64,000 nucleotides of DNA from Eunapius fragilis (taxonomy: Eukaryota; Porifera; Demospongiae; Spongillida; Spongillidae). Below, in pieces: positions 1 to 22,371 of the stretch. Under the pieces are notes generated by a model. That model saw only the letters and a list, made by a program, of their open reading frames with translations, made no database searches and had not been told where the DNA came from. Each line of letters begins with the position of its first letter. Position 1 is the first letter of the stretch. The position numbers and the translations under genes are program-made. The stretch covers positions 858,140 through 922,139 of the forward strand of contig OY811986.1 in assembly GCA_963681505.1 (NCBI GenBank). The letters are read 5' to 3'.

Positions 1-53
1 ACCCGAGTGGTGATCTGTGAAAGCACAGTAGATTTACCGACAAAGCATCGAAG

Positions 54-11870
<11,817 letters not shown>

Positions 11871-12149
11871 TGGCCAGACCCCACTTTTTCTCATTCACAT
11901 GCCAAGATATTTTATTGTTAGCTGATGTCTGTGTGTGTGTGTGTGTGTGTGAGTGTGTGTGTGTGTGTGCAATGTTTATTCCTTGTTCTTCATGTTCATG
12001 ACTTGAAATGGGAAATACCTTCGCTCTGTCTTCAGTTCCTTTCCTAATAGTGTATTCATGTAACGTATGATATCAATCTCACTCATTGCATTGATCAATG
12101 TTGCTTTGAATTTTATTGTGTGTGCACGTGTGCATGTGCCAGTTAAATG

Positions 12150-12772
12150 GGCTGGGGAAGAGGCACAGGTTAGGGGGAAGGCTGTTGAGAGTGGTTCTAA
12201 GTACGGATGGGCTGGGGAGGAGGGACAGGTTTGGGAGAAGGCGGTCTAAGTACGGATGGGCTGGGGAGGAGGGACAGGTTAGGGGGAAGGCTGTTGAGAG
12301 TGGTTCTAAGTACAGATGGGCTGGGGAGGAGGGACAGGTTAGGGGGAAGGCTGGTTCTAAGTACGGATGGGCTGGGGAGGAGGGACAGGTTAGGGGAAGG
12401 CTGTTGACAGTGGTTCTAAGTACGGATGGGCTGGGGAGGAGGGACAGGTTAGGGGAAGGCTAGTTCTAAGTACGGATGGGCTGGGGAGGAGGGACAGGTT
12501 AGGGGAAGGCTGGTTCTAAGTACGGATGGGCTGAGTAGGAGGGACAGGTTAGGGAGAAGGCTGTTGAGAGTGGTTCTAAGTACGGATGGGCTGGGGAGGA
12601 GGGACAGGTTAGGGAGAAGGCTGTTGAGAGTGGTTCTAAGTACGGATGGGCTGGGGAGGAGGGACAGGTTAGGGAGAAGGCTGTTGAGAGTGGTTCTAAG
12701 TATGGATGGGCTGGGGAGGAGGGACAGGTTAGGGAGAAGGCTGTTGAGAGTAGTTCAAAGTACGGATGGTAA
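12150..12772. repeat. 58-60-bp minisatellite downstream of GRK
   Basis: About 11 copies of a unit with GTTCTAAGTACGGATGGGCT and GGGGAGGAGGGACAGGTTAG, several shortened by loss of the GCTGTTGAGAGT part. The rest of 11,871-13,080 holds a short GT microsatellite (11,930-11,968) and no gene. Confidence 0.93.
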
Positions 12773-12931
12773 CACAACAGGATCGTAGCGTAGGACTACA
12801 CTCTGTGGTGGTCATCATGCACTGGGACAGGACACGTTGATATTTCACTTGTATCTTACTTAGGGCCATGTAACTATATATATGTGACCTCCTCTATCAT
12901 CTTGCCTCCATGGCCAGTACCTGCAAGTGCT

Positions 12932-12937
12932 TTTATT
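12932..12937 (-). terminator. Poly(A) signal AATAAA, minus strand
   Basis: CCAAATAAAAGC on the minus strand, about 145 bp beyond the stop of the proposed last exon of the Ubl gene at 13.1-13.65 kb. It supports that gene ending near 12.9 kb. Confidence 0.45.
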
Positions 12938-13080
12938 TGGCAAATGGACAAGACTTTCACACATATAGCCAGTTTAGACAACTACAACCTATACTCCCCC
13001 TCCCTGTGTGTGTTGGTTACTGTGATCACTGTCATGTGACGCGCTACTAACTCCGGAAGCTGTTGGGACCAGAAATAATA

Positions 13081-13653
13081 TTATTTCTGTTGGAACATAA
13101 TAACAGCGATGCCTTCAATTGCACGGGAGATGTTTGAAGAGGCTGTATTTAACATTTAAAAAGTCTTCTAAACGTTCTCCCCACCCCAGCGTACCAAGTA
13201 CACAAACATAAAATGGTTATGCACACAAAGATCACACTGACTGGACCACGTCACAACACCACACAACAGCAGCGGCCTCCTTCCTCTGCCTTCACTTTTC
13301 TCCTCTGTTCGCCTGCCTGCCCGTTCAAAAGGGGTGCTCTTTCCGCTGATTAGTAAGAACGTGCACCGTATGTTAAACGTACACATTTCCTTTAGAACGC
13401 CATATTGCTTACGGTTGGCAACGTCTTTGAGCACAATGTGAAGTGTGTTGTCCCTCTCGATATTGTAGTCATTGAGAGTTTTATCGTCTTCCAGTTGCTT
13501 ATTGTCAAAGACAAGTCTCTGCTGGTAGGATGGAATATTCTCCTTATCCTGGATCTTCACTTTGACATTGGCTATGGTGTCGCTTGGGGACACCTCCAGC
13601 GCTATGGTCTTCCCCGTCAGAGTCCGTACGAATATCTGCATCGCTCGTGGCAA
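13081..13653 (-). CDS. Ubiquitin-like protein without diglycine (Ubl-C)
   Basis: The minus-strand exon encodes one ubiquitin fold starting [20 protein letters not shown] (ATG at 13,641; an in-frame ATG at 13,653 adds MPRA). Relative to ubiquitin it keeps Leu8, Lys11, Lys27, Lys29, Lys33, Lys48 and Val70. Ile44 is Val, Lys63 is Arg, and the end LRLRGG is replaced by LKDVAN. The open frame runs on to 13,168, but a good donor (CCAACC|GTAAGC) follows residue 76 in phase 1. A phase-matched acceptor (AATACAG) opens a 62-nt last exon at 13,142-13,081 encoding a mildly hydrophobic end, [13 protein letters not shown]. It probably acts as a non-conjugated ubiquitin mimic. Family and Ubl exon are certain; the terminal exon is tentative. 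Convergent with GRK. Confidence 0.75.
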
Positions 13654-14164
13654 AACACCCTAACTGAGGCACACTATATCATGTAAACCGTATAAGGCAG
13701 ACGGCCCAGCCCTTCTTGACTTGTTTATTGCTATTCTGGCCGTGAATATCATTACAAACGCAGCGTAGATTACGAGGAGTTAAAAAAATAAAATTAAAAA
13801 ATAAATATAGCTCTTATGGTAGAGCGGTGCCCCATCATTGAACCCAAGTCCACTTCTCCACTTCACCCGTGAGCCCCTCAAACACAAACTGGATGGCCTT
13901 ATGATGTCAAAGGCTAGTCGTGCCCTAACATAGCCACATGTTTGAGGGTATATAGAGCTTACCCCATTTGTGGGCCAAGTTTGCTGCTAGTCTCTTCAAA
14001 AAATGTCCAGCCTCTCTGTGGAGAGTCCATCAATTGACATCACTAGTGGTGTAAAGGTACCCCTCCGGCAGATATGGTCTGTTCATAAATCCTTTTCTTC
14101 TCTTTTTCAGATTCCACTCGGGTGAATGGTTTCGATGAGATGGAGCATCAGTGTCAATGACCTT

Positions 14165-14765
14165 GATGTCAAATAATGCCTCCACCTGAGGTTGCCATGT
14201 ACCTCTTATCCCCAAATAATGCCCTGCACCTGAGGTTGCTATGCACCACTTATCCCCCTCCACCTTAGGTTGCCATGCACCTCTTATCCCCAAATAATGC
14301 CTCCACCTGAGGTTGCCATGTACCTCTTATCCCCAAATACTGCCCTACACCTGATGTTGCCATGCATCTCTTATCCCCCTCCACCTGAGGTTGCCATGCA
14401 CCTCTTATCCCCAAATAATGCCTCCACCTGAGGTTGCCATGCACCTCTTATCCCCAAATAGTGCCCTCCACCTGAGGTTGCCATGCACCTCTTATCCCCA
14501 AATAGTGCTATGCACCTCTTATGCACCTCTTATCCCCAAATAGTGCCCTCCACCTGAGGTTGCTATGCACCTCTTATCCCCAAATAGTGCCCTCCACCTG
14601 AGGTTGCTATGCACCTCTTATCCCCAAATAGTGCCCTCCACCTGAGGTTGCTATGCACCTCTTATCCCCAAATAGTGCCCTCCACCTGAGGTTGCTATGC
14701 ACCTCTTATCCCCAAATAGTGCCCTCCACCTGAGGTTGCTATGCACCTCTTATCCCCAAATCAAG
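14165..14765. repeat. 44-bp minisatellite
   Basis: About 13 copies of a unit containing CCACCTGAGGTTGCTATGCA and CTCTTATCCCCAAATAGTGC. The flanks 13,690-14,160 and 14,935-15,190 show no gene. Confidence 0.93.
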
Positions 14766-14769
14766 TTGC

Positions 14770-14910
14770 AGCCCATCATCTCCTGTGCTAACCTCAGCCT
14801 CTCTGACAACTGGCTCCACACCTGTGCTGCCATATCTCCTATGCAGCGTCTGATTTCATGAATGATGAGTCTTTCCTTCTTGCAATCCGGGGCATGCTGA
14901 AGAGACACGG
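14770..14910 (-). pseudogene. Retroelement fragment (RT C-terminal region)
   Basis: On the minus strand it reads HAPDCKKERL then HEIRRCIGDMAAQVWSQ. The same peptide is encoded on the plus strand at about 28,315-28,405, so it is a dispersed repeat. I recall similar HNEIRD peptides in the C-terminal part of non-LTR reverse transcriptases of marine invertebrates. No intact frame. Confidence 0.5.
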
Positions 14911-15191
14911 TCCATCACATCTGGGAGGTAGGTAAGGAGGATCCTGCAAATAATGTATGGTTTTAGTACGAGTAGCTCACCTCATGATCACGCCCTGATC
15001 TTATCATTCTCCATGTTTAGCTTCTCCTAGCTCCTCCCTGATGCTATATAACTTGCAATAAACTTCAATTTCAAATGAAGCCATTTCTACCATAAGACGT
15101 TAATGATTCCACATTTTATCTTCACTGGTCAGCAGTGCATGGCGTTGAACTGACATGCGAAATGGCTTACAGCAAGATTAAAAAAAAAAAA

Positions 15192-15362
15192 AGAAATGAG
15201 AAAGTTGGTGGGATATAGGAATTGAAGGCAAAGGTGGTGGGTGTAAAAAAGAAGGTTTTTGAGAAAGGTAAATGGGACAAAAATGCACCGGCGGTATATG
15301 TAAATAAATCATGTCATTATCCCCTTCCTTTTTACACCACCCTTCAATTCCTACTTTCTCAT
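15192..15362. mobile_element. Imperfect foldback element
   Basis: Arms GAGAAAGTTGGTGGGATATA/GGAATTGAAGG (left) and CCCTTCAATTCCTACTTTCTC (right) with GGTGTAAAAA/TTTTTACACC inside. It resembles the foldback at 20,316-20,585 and the half copy at 61,783-61,860. Confidence 0.6.
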
Positions 15363-15494
15363 GTTTTCTTTATTTGTACCACGTAAAAGGCTGACATGCA
15401 CATGTCAACATTCGCGACTAGCCTCGTTCCCAGGCCGTTTGTTCAATAATAAAGGTATATAGTGAAGACCAGCCAACATCTGTTCCGGTAAGCC

Positions 15495-16260
15495 GCTGGA
15501 ATGTGGCAGGTGCATTACTTTACCCAAATGGCATAACACGAAACTGATGCAGCCCAAATAAGGTTACAAATGCTGTCTTTTTCCAATCTAAGGGGTCCAG
15601 AGTATCATCAATGCGAGGTAATGGCTGGGCATCTTTTATGGTGACTGCATTAAAATCAATGCAAAACCTTGTACCGCCATCTCTTTTTTTTTTTTTTTTA
15701 CCAGCACAACAGGTGATGACCATGCTCTAGTGCTAGTTTCAATAATACCCTTACTCAACATATCTCCAATCATCTTACGCACTTCCTCTCTTTGGAAGTA
15801 GGAAGCCTTCTGGCAGGTTGGCAAATAGGTGCAAATGTAGGTCTGCGCTGTGGGCAGTCCTCTTGTTTCCCACATCCCCAACATACAGGGCCAGCAGTTC
15901 GTTTCTGTTCTGGGCTGCTATCCTTTGTACTGACTGGCCGCCCAGTACTCCTTGCTGACTCCTTAAGCAGTTGCTGAACCTGTGCAGAGAGTTGTTGAAC
16001 AATTTCTTCGGTCTGTTTCTCTCTCATGGGTACATCTGTGATCAGATGCCGCATTCGATGTACATGAACCATCGTCTACATCCTCAGCCAGTGCAAGTGA
16101 CTTCGTCTGACATCTGTCCTTTTGTAGCCGTTTCTGTGTTTCTTCAACGGCTTCGAGTTGGCACGCTAATTTAAGCACATCCTCCAGCGTAGGCGGCATT
16201 TCTTTCATCAATCACAGCTGAACCGACGATGACTGCACCCCTTGCATGAACTGGTTCCTT
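15495..16260 (-). pseudogene. Ty3/gypsy-type retroelement remnant (gag and RT pieces)
   Basis: Minus-strand frames, broken against each other, hold a gag-like segment (EDVLKLACQLEAVEE), a damaged zinc knuckle (CWGCGKQ...DCPQRR) and reverse transcriptase motifs ([20 protein letters not shown], then FCIDFNAVT and HQFRVMPFG). A T-run at 15,685-15,700 marks a frameshift. Knuckle and RT lie only about 100 codons apart, so the protease region seems deleted. Decayed and non-functional. Confidence 0.8.
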
Positions 16261-17875
16261 AATACTTCCTTTTTGTTCTGCCGACCACTTGGGGTATGCA
16301 CGCAAACATGTCACAGTATTATCATAACTGGGGGAATCAACAATCAAACCTCAGTGCCGACTGAGAAGTGTGGCGATGGTCTCTGGCTCATCATCAGCAG
16401 CTTGTCCATCCCACTCCTGACACCAGTGTAGCACCCGCACCGAGAGATTGACCAGGTAACCGAGAGATTGACCAGGTAAGGTAATGCAGCGAAGTAGTAA
16501 TCTGACTCACATACACAATGTGCACTTAAATACATAAAAAGTACATATGTCACAGATGGTCAAAGTTCAAACATGACATATACATGGTGCCTCTTGTAGT
16601 CAGGTGAGTTGGAAGGTTGCATTTCCCATGTTACGCACCTATTAACGTTGAAATCAAAATAAATCATCACAATTTATCATCACCATACATTTATATGCAT
16701 GTAACTTGATTCATATTTAAACAGTCGCATACAATACAATGTGATTTAAGCAAGCGGTGTACATTTAAATAGATGATGTAATTAAAGTTCAGCAGAGTTG
16801 GCAATTTGTGCCAGGCCATTTAACAGTTCATCTGCCATATACTGAGCCAGTGAATCTATAATTATAATCCCTCATGTACATGTTTTATACTCTTGAGTGT
16901 TTTATAACGGGTTCTAGGACAATATTTGGGGTCGAGGGAAAAGACTCTCTTAGGGCGCATGCGCTAAGCATTGCGTAATCGTTTGTGGAATCCATCCGTA
17001 CACTCACGAGCGAAACTAGCTTGGTCCCAGGCTTTTCTCCCCCGCTTGACCGATGGTGGACACAGACAGGTTTCATGAAGCGTTGGGCATGAGTGGGAAG
17101 AGAACATCACACTCAGCCCAAGCTCGCGTGATGCAATTTACCATAATGATTAACACAAACGATGTTGATTGTGTTTTGTACATACGCACATGAACGAACA
17201 TGTAACACACACGTAATTTAGTTTGTGAAATGCCTGTCTAAGCTGTCTACCAACTAGTTCGGTTATTATTGTTATACTCGCTGCCGGGTGCACAATACCG
17301 GCATGACAGTCGAAAACTTCAGGTATTGAATGCTTATATTTAGTTCGGATGTGAACAACTCACGCGACTAAGTTGGTCTAAACGAAGTCAGTCTCTTTTT
17401 TCCTGACCATGGAGAAAACCAGTCCTGCATGCCCATTGGAATGAGTAAAACCAGTTTGGCAATCTTGCGAAGTCGGTGGTCGATGGTAGCATCGTAACAC
17501 GTGTAGTTACCAATCAGTGAAGAACCGCGTCTATACACCTTCCAAAGAACTGCTGCAGAAACATATTCTGCAACATGAATGTATCACGCGGGAAAAAACA
17601 GTGTTGTATAATTACTGTTTGAAACAATCAGTCAGCGAATATCTGAACCTGCGGCAGCAGGTTCAATATAGGATTGATTGAGGGTTGATGAAGTCATTAT
17701 AAAACGTAACTCGCGTCTAGAGGAGCAACGGTGAAACGGATCGCTTATCTCTTTGTCGTGGCGGAATGAGAGCACAACGATCTACAGTTCTACGTTGGTT
17801 CCGTGTCATAAAACGGTGTGGTTATAGAGAAACTAACAATTTCCTGTTTCTCGTGCCCAGTCCAAAAATAATTCT
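16261..17875. other. No recognised gene
   Basis: Unique-looking AT-rich sequence. Short open frames here (60-70 codons) have no recognisable motif. I see no RNA gene. Confidence 0.5.
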
Positions 17876-17877
17876 TG

Positions 17878-18176
17878 GTCTTCTTCTTCTTCTTCTTCTT
17901 CTTCTTCTTCTTCTTCTTCTTCTTCTTCTTCTTCTTCTTCTTCCTCTCTTCCTCTTCCTCTTCCTCTTCCTCCTCCTCCTCCTCCTCCTCCTCCTCCTCC
18001 TCCTCCTCCTCCTCCTCCTCCTCCTCCTCCTCCTCCTCCTCCTCCTCCTCCTCCTCCTCCTCCTCCTCCTCCTCCTCCTCCTCCTCCTCCTCCTCCTCCT
18101 CCTCCTCCTCCTCCTCCTCCTCCTCCTCCTCCTCCTCTTCTTCTTCTTTGTCTTCTTCTTCTTCTTCTTGTCATAT
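17878..18176. repeat. (TTC)n/(TCC)n microsatellite
   Basis: About 65 bp of TTC, a CTCTTCC transition, about 160 bp of pure TCC, then TTC again. This polypyrimidine/polypurine mirror tract could form triplex DNA. The poly-Leu, poly-Arg and poly-Ser frames are artefacts. Confidence 0.97.
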
Positions 18177-18299
18177 AAACGCATATCACATCTAGAAAGA
18201 AACTACAGCGAAAAAGACCCTTATGCGGTAGTATGTTCTATATAGGATTGGTATCTAGCAAGTTATTAACGTTTTATAAAATTTACTTTAATTAATAAT

Positions 18300-18690
18300 G
18301 TTTAATCGATCCAACCAACGAGCGAAATATCTAAAGGAGCAAGACGAGAACAAAGCTATACATGTAGCCCGAGTGCGCTATCAAGAGTCCCGAAAAGAAG
18401 AAGGCATCTGTACGTGACAGCTACAAGGCCAATCCCGAAAAGAAGAGGCCTCTGTACACAAGGCCGACCCTAAAATAAAGGCCTCTGTACTCGACAGCTA
18501 CAACGCAGGAATTGATCTGCTGAGAGGCAAAAAACCACGATGAGAACCGCGCTACTAAAAAGCAGAAATATGAGGACAATTCAGCTGCCATTAAGGCATC
18601 TGAAAGGACCCCACTGTCCGATTGGCTAAACGTGCTGCCGAGAGATGGTGGTACCGCAGAGGTCACAGAACTACCACTACCATCCAAAGG
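18300..18690 (+). pseudogene. Degenerate coding fragment with KANPEKK-type repeats
   Basis: Plus-strand frames, broken by stops and shifts, encode short repeats such as DSYKANPEKKRP. These resemble the Lys-rich repeats found before helicase/transposase-like proteins in sponges and cnidarians (from memory). Followed by a more complex stretch ending LNVLPRDGGTAEVTELPLPS. Confidence 0.4.
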
Positions 18691-19099
18691 TATGTTATGG
18701 GCGCATGTTGTATTGTACGATGTGTATGCAAACAGCACGCATGCATGTATGTAAGGGATCTTGTACCACTTCGCATGTAAAGCATGCATGGTGACCCAAC
18801 TGTGTGTACAGTAGTCCTTTCTCCTTGTGATCTGTCTTTTGAATATTGGGGTGACATCATGATAGGGCTTGCCTGCAACTGTATGAATTTAATTGCAAGG
18901 GCTGAGTAGGTGAATGATAATTACTGCAACCATATCCTTCACCCATATAGCTACTCCTTGTATGAACCCAAATCTCATGGCACTAATGGACTATAATGGT
19001 GGTCTTGAAAAAGCTATTCTTAGGGATAGTGAGTTTCTAAGTGAAGTAAATGATGCCTTTTGTAATTGCTAGCTCAAAAGGTTGTTACAAGATCTGTCC

Positions 19100-20290
19100 C
19101 CCACCGCCAGCTGCAACACTGCCCCCACCACTACCACCACTAGCTGCACTGCCCCCACCACCAGCAGAAGCAGCACTGCCCCACCCCCCAGCTGCTTCTC
19201 TAGCTACACTGCCCCCTACCCCCACCACCAGCAGAAGCAGCACCCCCACCAGCAGAAGCAGCACTACTTCCACCACCAGCACTAGCTGCACTGCCCCCTA
19301 CCCCACCACCAGCAGAAGCAGCAACCCCCCCCCACCAGCAGAAGGATCTGCACAAAACCATTCTCTTCACATGTAAAGCATGCATGTCCTTTGTGACCTG
19401 TCTATTGGTGCCATATTTATCTGATTACAAAAAGGCTTCCTTATCTGATGTACCAAAGGCTGTACATGCAGTCTACATGTTAGGGTCTGCCTGCCTGTGC
19501 ATGCAACTGTGTATGAATTTAATTGCAGTTGCAAGGGCTGAGTACTAGGTGAAATGAAATTTACTGCAACCATATCCTTCTCCCATATAACTACTCCTTG
19601 TACATGAACCTTGTAATTGCTAGCTCAAAAGGCTGTTACAAGTCCCCCACCGCCAGCAGCAGCAACATTGCCACCGGCGCTAGCTGCACTGCCCCTACCC
19701 CCCACCACCAGCAGAAATAGCAGCACTGACCCCGTCACTACCACCACTAGCTGCGCTGCCCCCTACCACCAGTAGAAGCAGCAGCAGAAGTACTGCCACC
19801 CTTGCACACCACATGGTCAGAACCTGGCAGGAGAGGAGGCTCGAGAACAAGAACAATTTGTACACTATATAAAAATAGTTATAATTATCATTTAAGTTAT
19901 TTAGTTATTTAGTTTATTGCACTAAGAGATAAAGTCAGGGGTGGACATGGATCGTCCTATAATTCTTGACCTTTCCAAAGTTTGATTATTCACTACGATA
20001 CTGATATGACAGTCTGAGGAGAAAAAAACTTTGAAACAAGTAAATAAAAACATTCTACCACCACTAGCTGCACTGCTCCCACCACCAGCACTAGCTGCAC
20101 TGCCCCCTACCCCCACCACCAGCAGTAGCAGCACCTCCCCCACCAGCAGAAGCAGCACTACTCCCACCACCACCACTAGCTGCACTGCCCATTACCCCCA
20201 CCACCAGCAGAAGCAGCACTGCCCCCCCACCAGCAGAAGCTGTACCCCCCCCCCCCCCCCCCCCCCCCCAACAGCAGAAGCAGCACTACT
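19100..20290. repeat. CAGCAGAAGCAGCACTGCCC-type repeats, three blocks
   Basis: Degenerate tandem repeats rich in CCACCACCAGCAGAAGCAGC at 19,100-19,345, 19,640-19,800 and 20,050-20,290. The stretches around the first two blocks (for example 18,895-18,985 and 19,510-19,605, both with CAACCATATCCTTC and CCATAT-CTACTCCTTG) are duplicated, so the unit of duplication is about 600 bp. A C-run lies at 20,247-20,269. Confidence 0.85.
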
Positions 20291-20315
20291 ACAAAAACTT
20301 ATGAAACAAGTAAAT

Positions 20316-20585
20316 AAAAACATTCTCTAACAAGAAAGTTGTTGGTATATAGGATTGACCAATGCTGGTGTAAAAAGCACGGAAACAAGAGAGACAGAAA
20401 TTTGACTGGAAAATTGAAATAGGCCTATATTTAGCACACTCACATTATAACAGTGCATGTCTGAGCTAAATATAGGCCTATTTCAATTTTCCAGTCAAAT
20501 TTCTGTCACTCTTGTTTCCGTGCTTTTTACATCAGCATTGGTCAATCCTATATACCAACAACTTTCTTGTTAGAGAATGTTTTTA
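20316..20585. mobile_element. 270-bp foldback MITE
   Basis: Almost the whole element is two inverted arms of about 120 bp (left begins AAAAACATTCTCTAACAAG, right ends with its complement) around a loop of about 25 bp near 20,440. No coding capacity. A single related arm lies at 61,783-61,860. Confidence 0.9.
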
Positions 20586-20869
20586 ATATAGGAGCGCACA
20601 GGCGAGATTAGCGCTATTTTTAGTGAGATAATGAGCCATATTCCATTCGTTTCGGCCATATACCTTGAAATGGCAGTGATTACCATAACTATGAAATAAT
20701 TGGAAACCCTCCCTATAAAATCCTGGATACTGGCCTGAGGGGGCACATGCACGTAACGTGCATACATGTACATGCAGCATACCAACCGGTCCCCGTCTCG
20801 TACCCAGGCCCAAATGTACATAACGTATGATACGTGACGTCATACTGTAACGTACACGAAACTATAGTT

Positions 20870-22193
20870 ATAGACCTTATTCGACCGCAATTATGAATAA
20901 ACTAGCGTGTCCCCGTGAAAAATCACGGGCTGATTATCCGTCTCGCTATTCATTTGCCAGAAGAACAGTTGGTCTACCTCCTAGCTCCTCTTTTTTTTTT
21001 ACCCGCTGTTTTACCAAATGTTGCATATATAATCTATCACCTGTTCTAACATACGGTTACTACGCAACCTCTATAACATGCCCGCGCAATTTCAGATAGT
21101 AACTACATGTTCTCGGCCTGTACGATGAGACTTGAGAGTGAACCACAATAGCGTTGCATTTATTCTTTCGGCACTTATGCAGTTCCCCCCTCCCCCCACT
21201 TTGAATTCAAGAAATATTGAAAAAATTTAGATATTAAATGTGAAGTGGAAACCAGCTGTCATTGCGACCGCCTTTTGTGTGGGAGGTGGTCGTTTCTATT
21301 GGTAGCTAGGTACGCGTACATACCTAGCAACCAATAGGCGCTAGGCCGAGTATATAAATGAGTTACGCGGACGTACGTACGTACGATGGAAATTATAGTA
21401 TTAGATTATTGCGTGACTTGCATGTGACATGATTGATTGTTTATTGAGAAAGGCGTCGCCGTTATTGAGTATGGCTGAACAATCGGGATGCGTTTAAGCA
21501 GCTTGATGCAGTCTGGAAGTCACGCTATAATGAAAAACTTGGTATGCTAGGCATAACAACAGATCCGTACATGACTCCAAAAGATGCTTGGGACTACAAC
21601 CCCTCTCGTTGGCCTGACGTGTCGTTTCCCGACATTTGTGTATTTGATTCATACTCCTTCTCTAAGACGGGTATACGAAGGGTTCGAAACATAATCTCCC
21701 AGTGCAGAAACCGTCGTAGAATACACCGAGCGAATTTAAAAAACATACATGTCTAAAGGAATGAAGCTAGCCTTACACAAACCATACTATATTAAATTAA
21801 GTGTTTTGAACGATAAGTCACTAAGTTCTTACAGGCCATTCAGAAAAAAAAACACATCTCCCAGTGCGTAGTGGTGCGCTACGTACAAATTCAGTAACAT
21901 AGTACCTCTAATGTGTACACGAAGCAACGTAGCCTTACACAAAGCCTTTGTGCGCCATTTATAATAATTTTTCCCGCGTAACAGAGTTCAAAAGTCAAAC
22001 AACATCGACTACTGGGAATTTTGTAATGGTTACAACCATTTTTATGACATAAAGGCATAGCAAAAAAATACAGCTTTACTTACAACAAAAACTGTCGCAC
22101 AAACTAGTCGATGTCACGTGACTTAATTGGTCAATATTGTTACAAGCGCGTGACATTTATATATATTCATATTGTTGGTCGAATAAGGTCTAT
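20870..22193. mobile_element. 1.32-kb DNA transposon with 17-bp terminal inverted repeats
   Basis: Perfect 17-bp termini ATAGACCTTATTCGACC (20,870-20,886) and complement (22,177-22,193). The only coding-like content is a plus-strand stretch at about 21,475-21,756, so it is non-autonomous or has captured a host or other element fragment. A 20-bp palindromic pair around TACCTAGC lies at 21,296-21,341. I could not define a target-site duplication. Confidence 0.75.
21475..21756 (+). pseudogene. Exon-like fragment inside the 1.3-kb transposon
   Basis: The open frame begins upstream of any good ATG (NNRDAFKQLDAVWKS) and includes DPYMTPKDAWDYNPSRWPDV and SFPDICVFDS. The pattern DPY-x-PKDAW-WP-PDI recalls the N-terminus of SWIM/YqaJ-domain proteins common in invertebrate repeats (from memory, unverified). 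It ends after about 90 codons with no catalytic domain in the window. Confidence 0.4.
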
Positions 22194-22209
22194 TGTTCAA
22201 TTGACTAGG

Positions 22210-22219
22210 TATAAAAATA
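22210..22219 (+). promoter_or_regulatory. TATA-like box upstream of the Ig-domain gene
   Basis: TATAAAAATA about 160 bp before the signal-peptide ATG, just outside the right end of the 1.3-kb transposon. Confidence 0.4.
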
Positions 22220-22371
22220 GCGGATGGGAGTAACCCTTTTGTTGTGCATACAGGATACGGGTGTGGGCCTTTAATATAGTTAATCAATGCTTTAGTAATA
22301 ATAATGTGGCAGAACGGTGGAGGCAGCTGTACTCCTCACTAAACACCGCGGCGCTATATCAAAGTGGGAGT

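Noticed and set aside
13168..13450. Read-through of Ubl-C to a 161-residue protein
   Set aside because: A strong donor follows the Ubl domain, and the extension has low-complexity, non-conserved composition; splicing is more likely.
17766..18245. Poly-Leu, poly-Arg, poly-Gly and poly-Ser frames
   Set aside because: TTC/TCC microsatellite.
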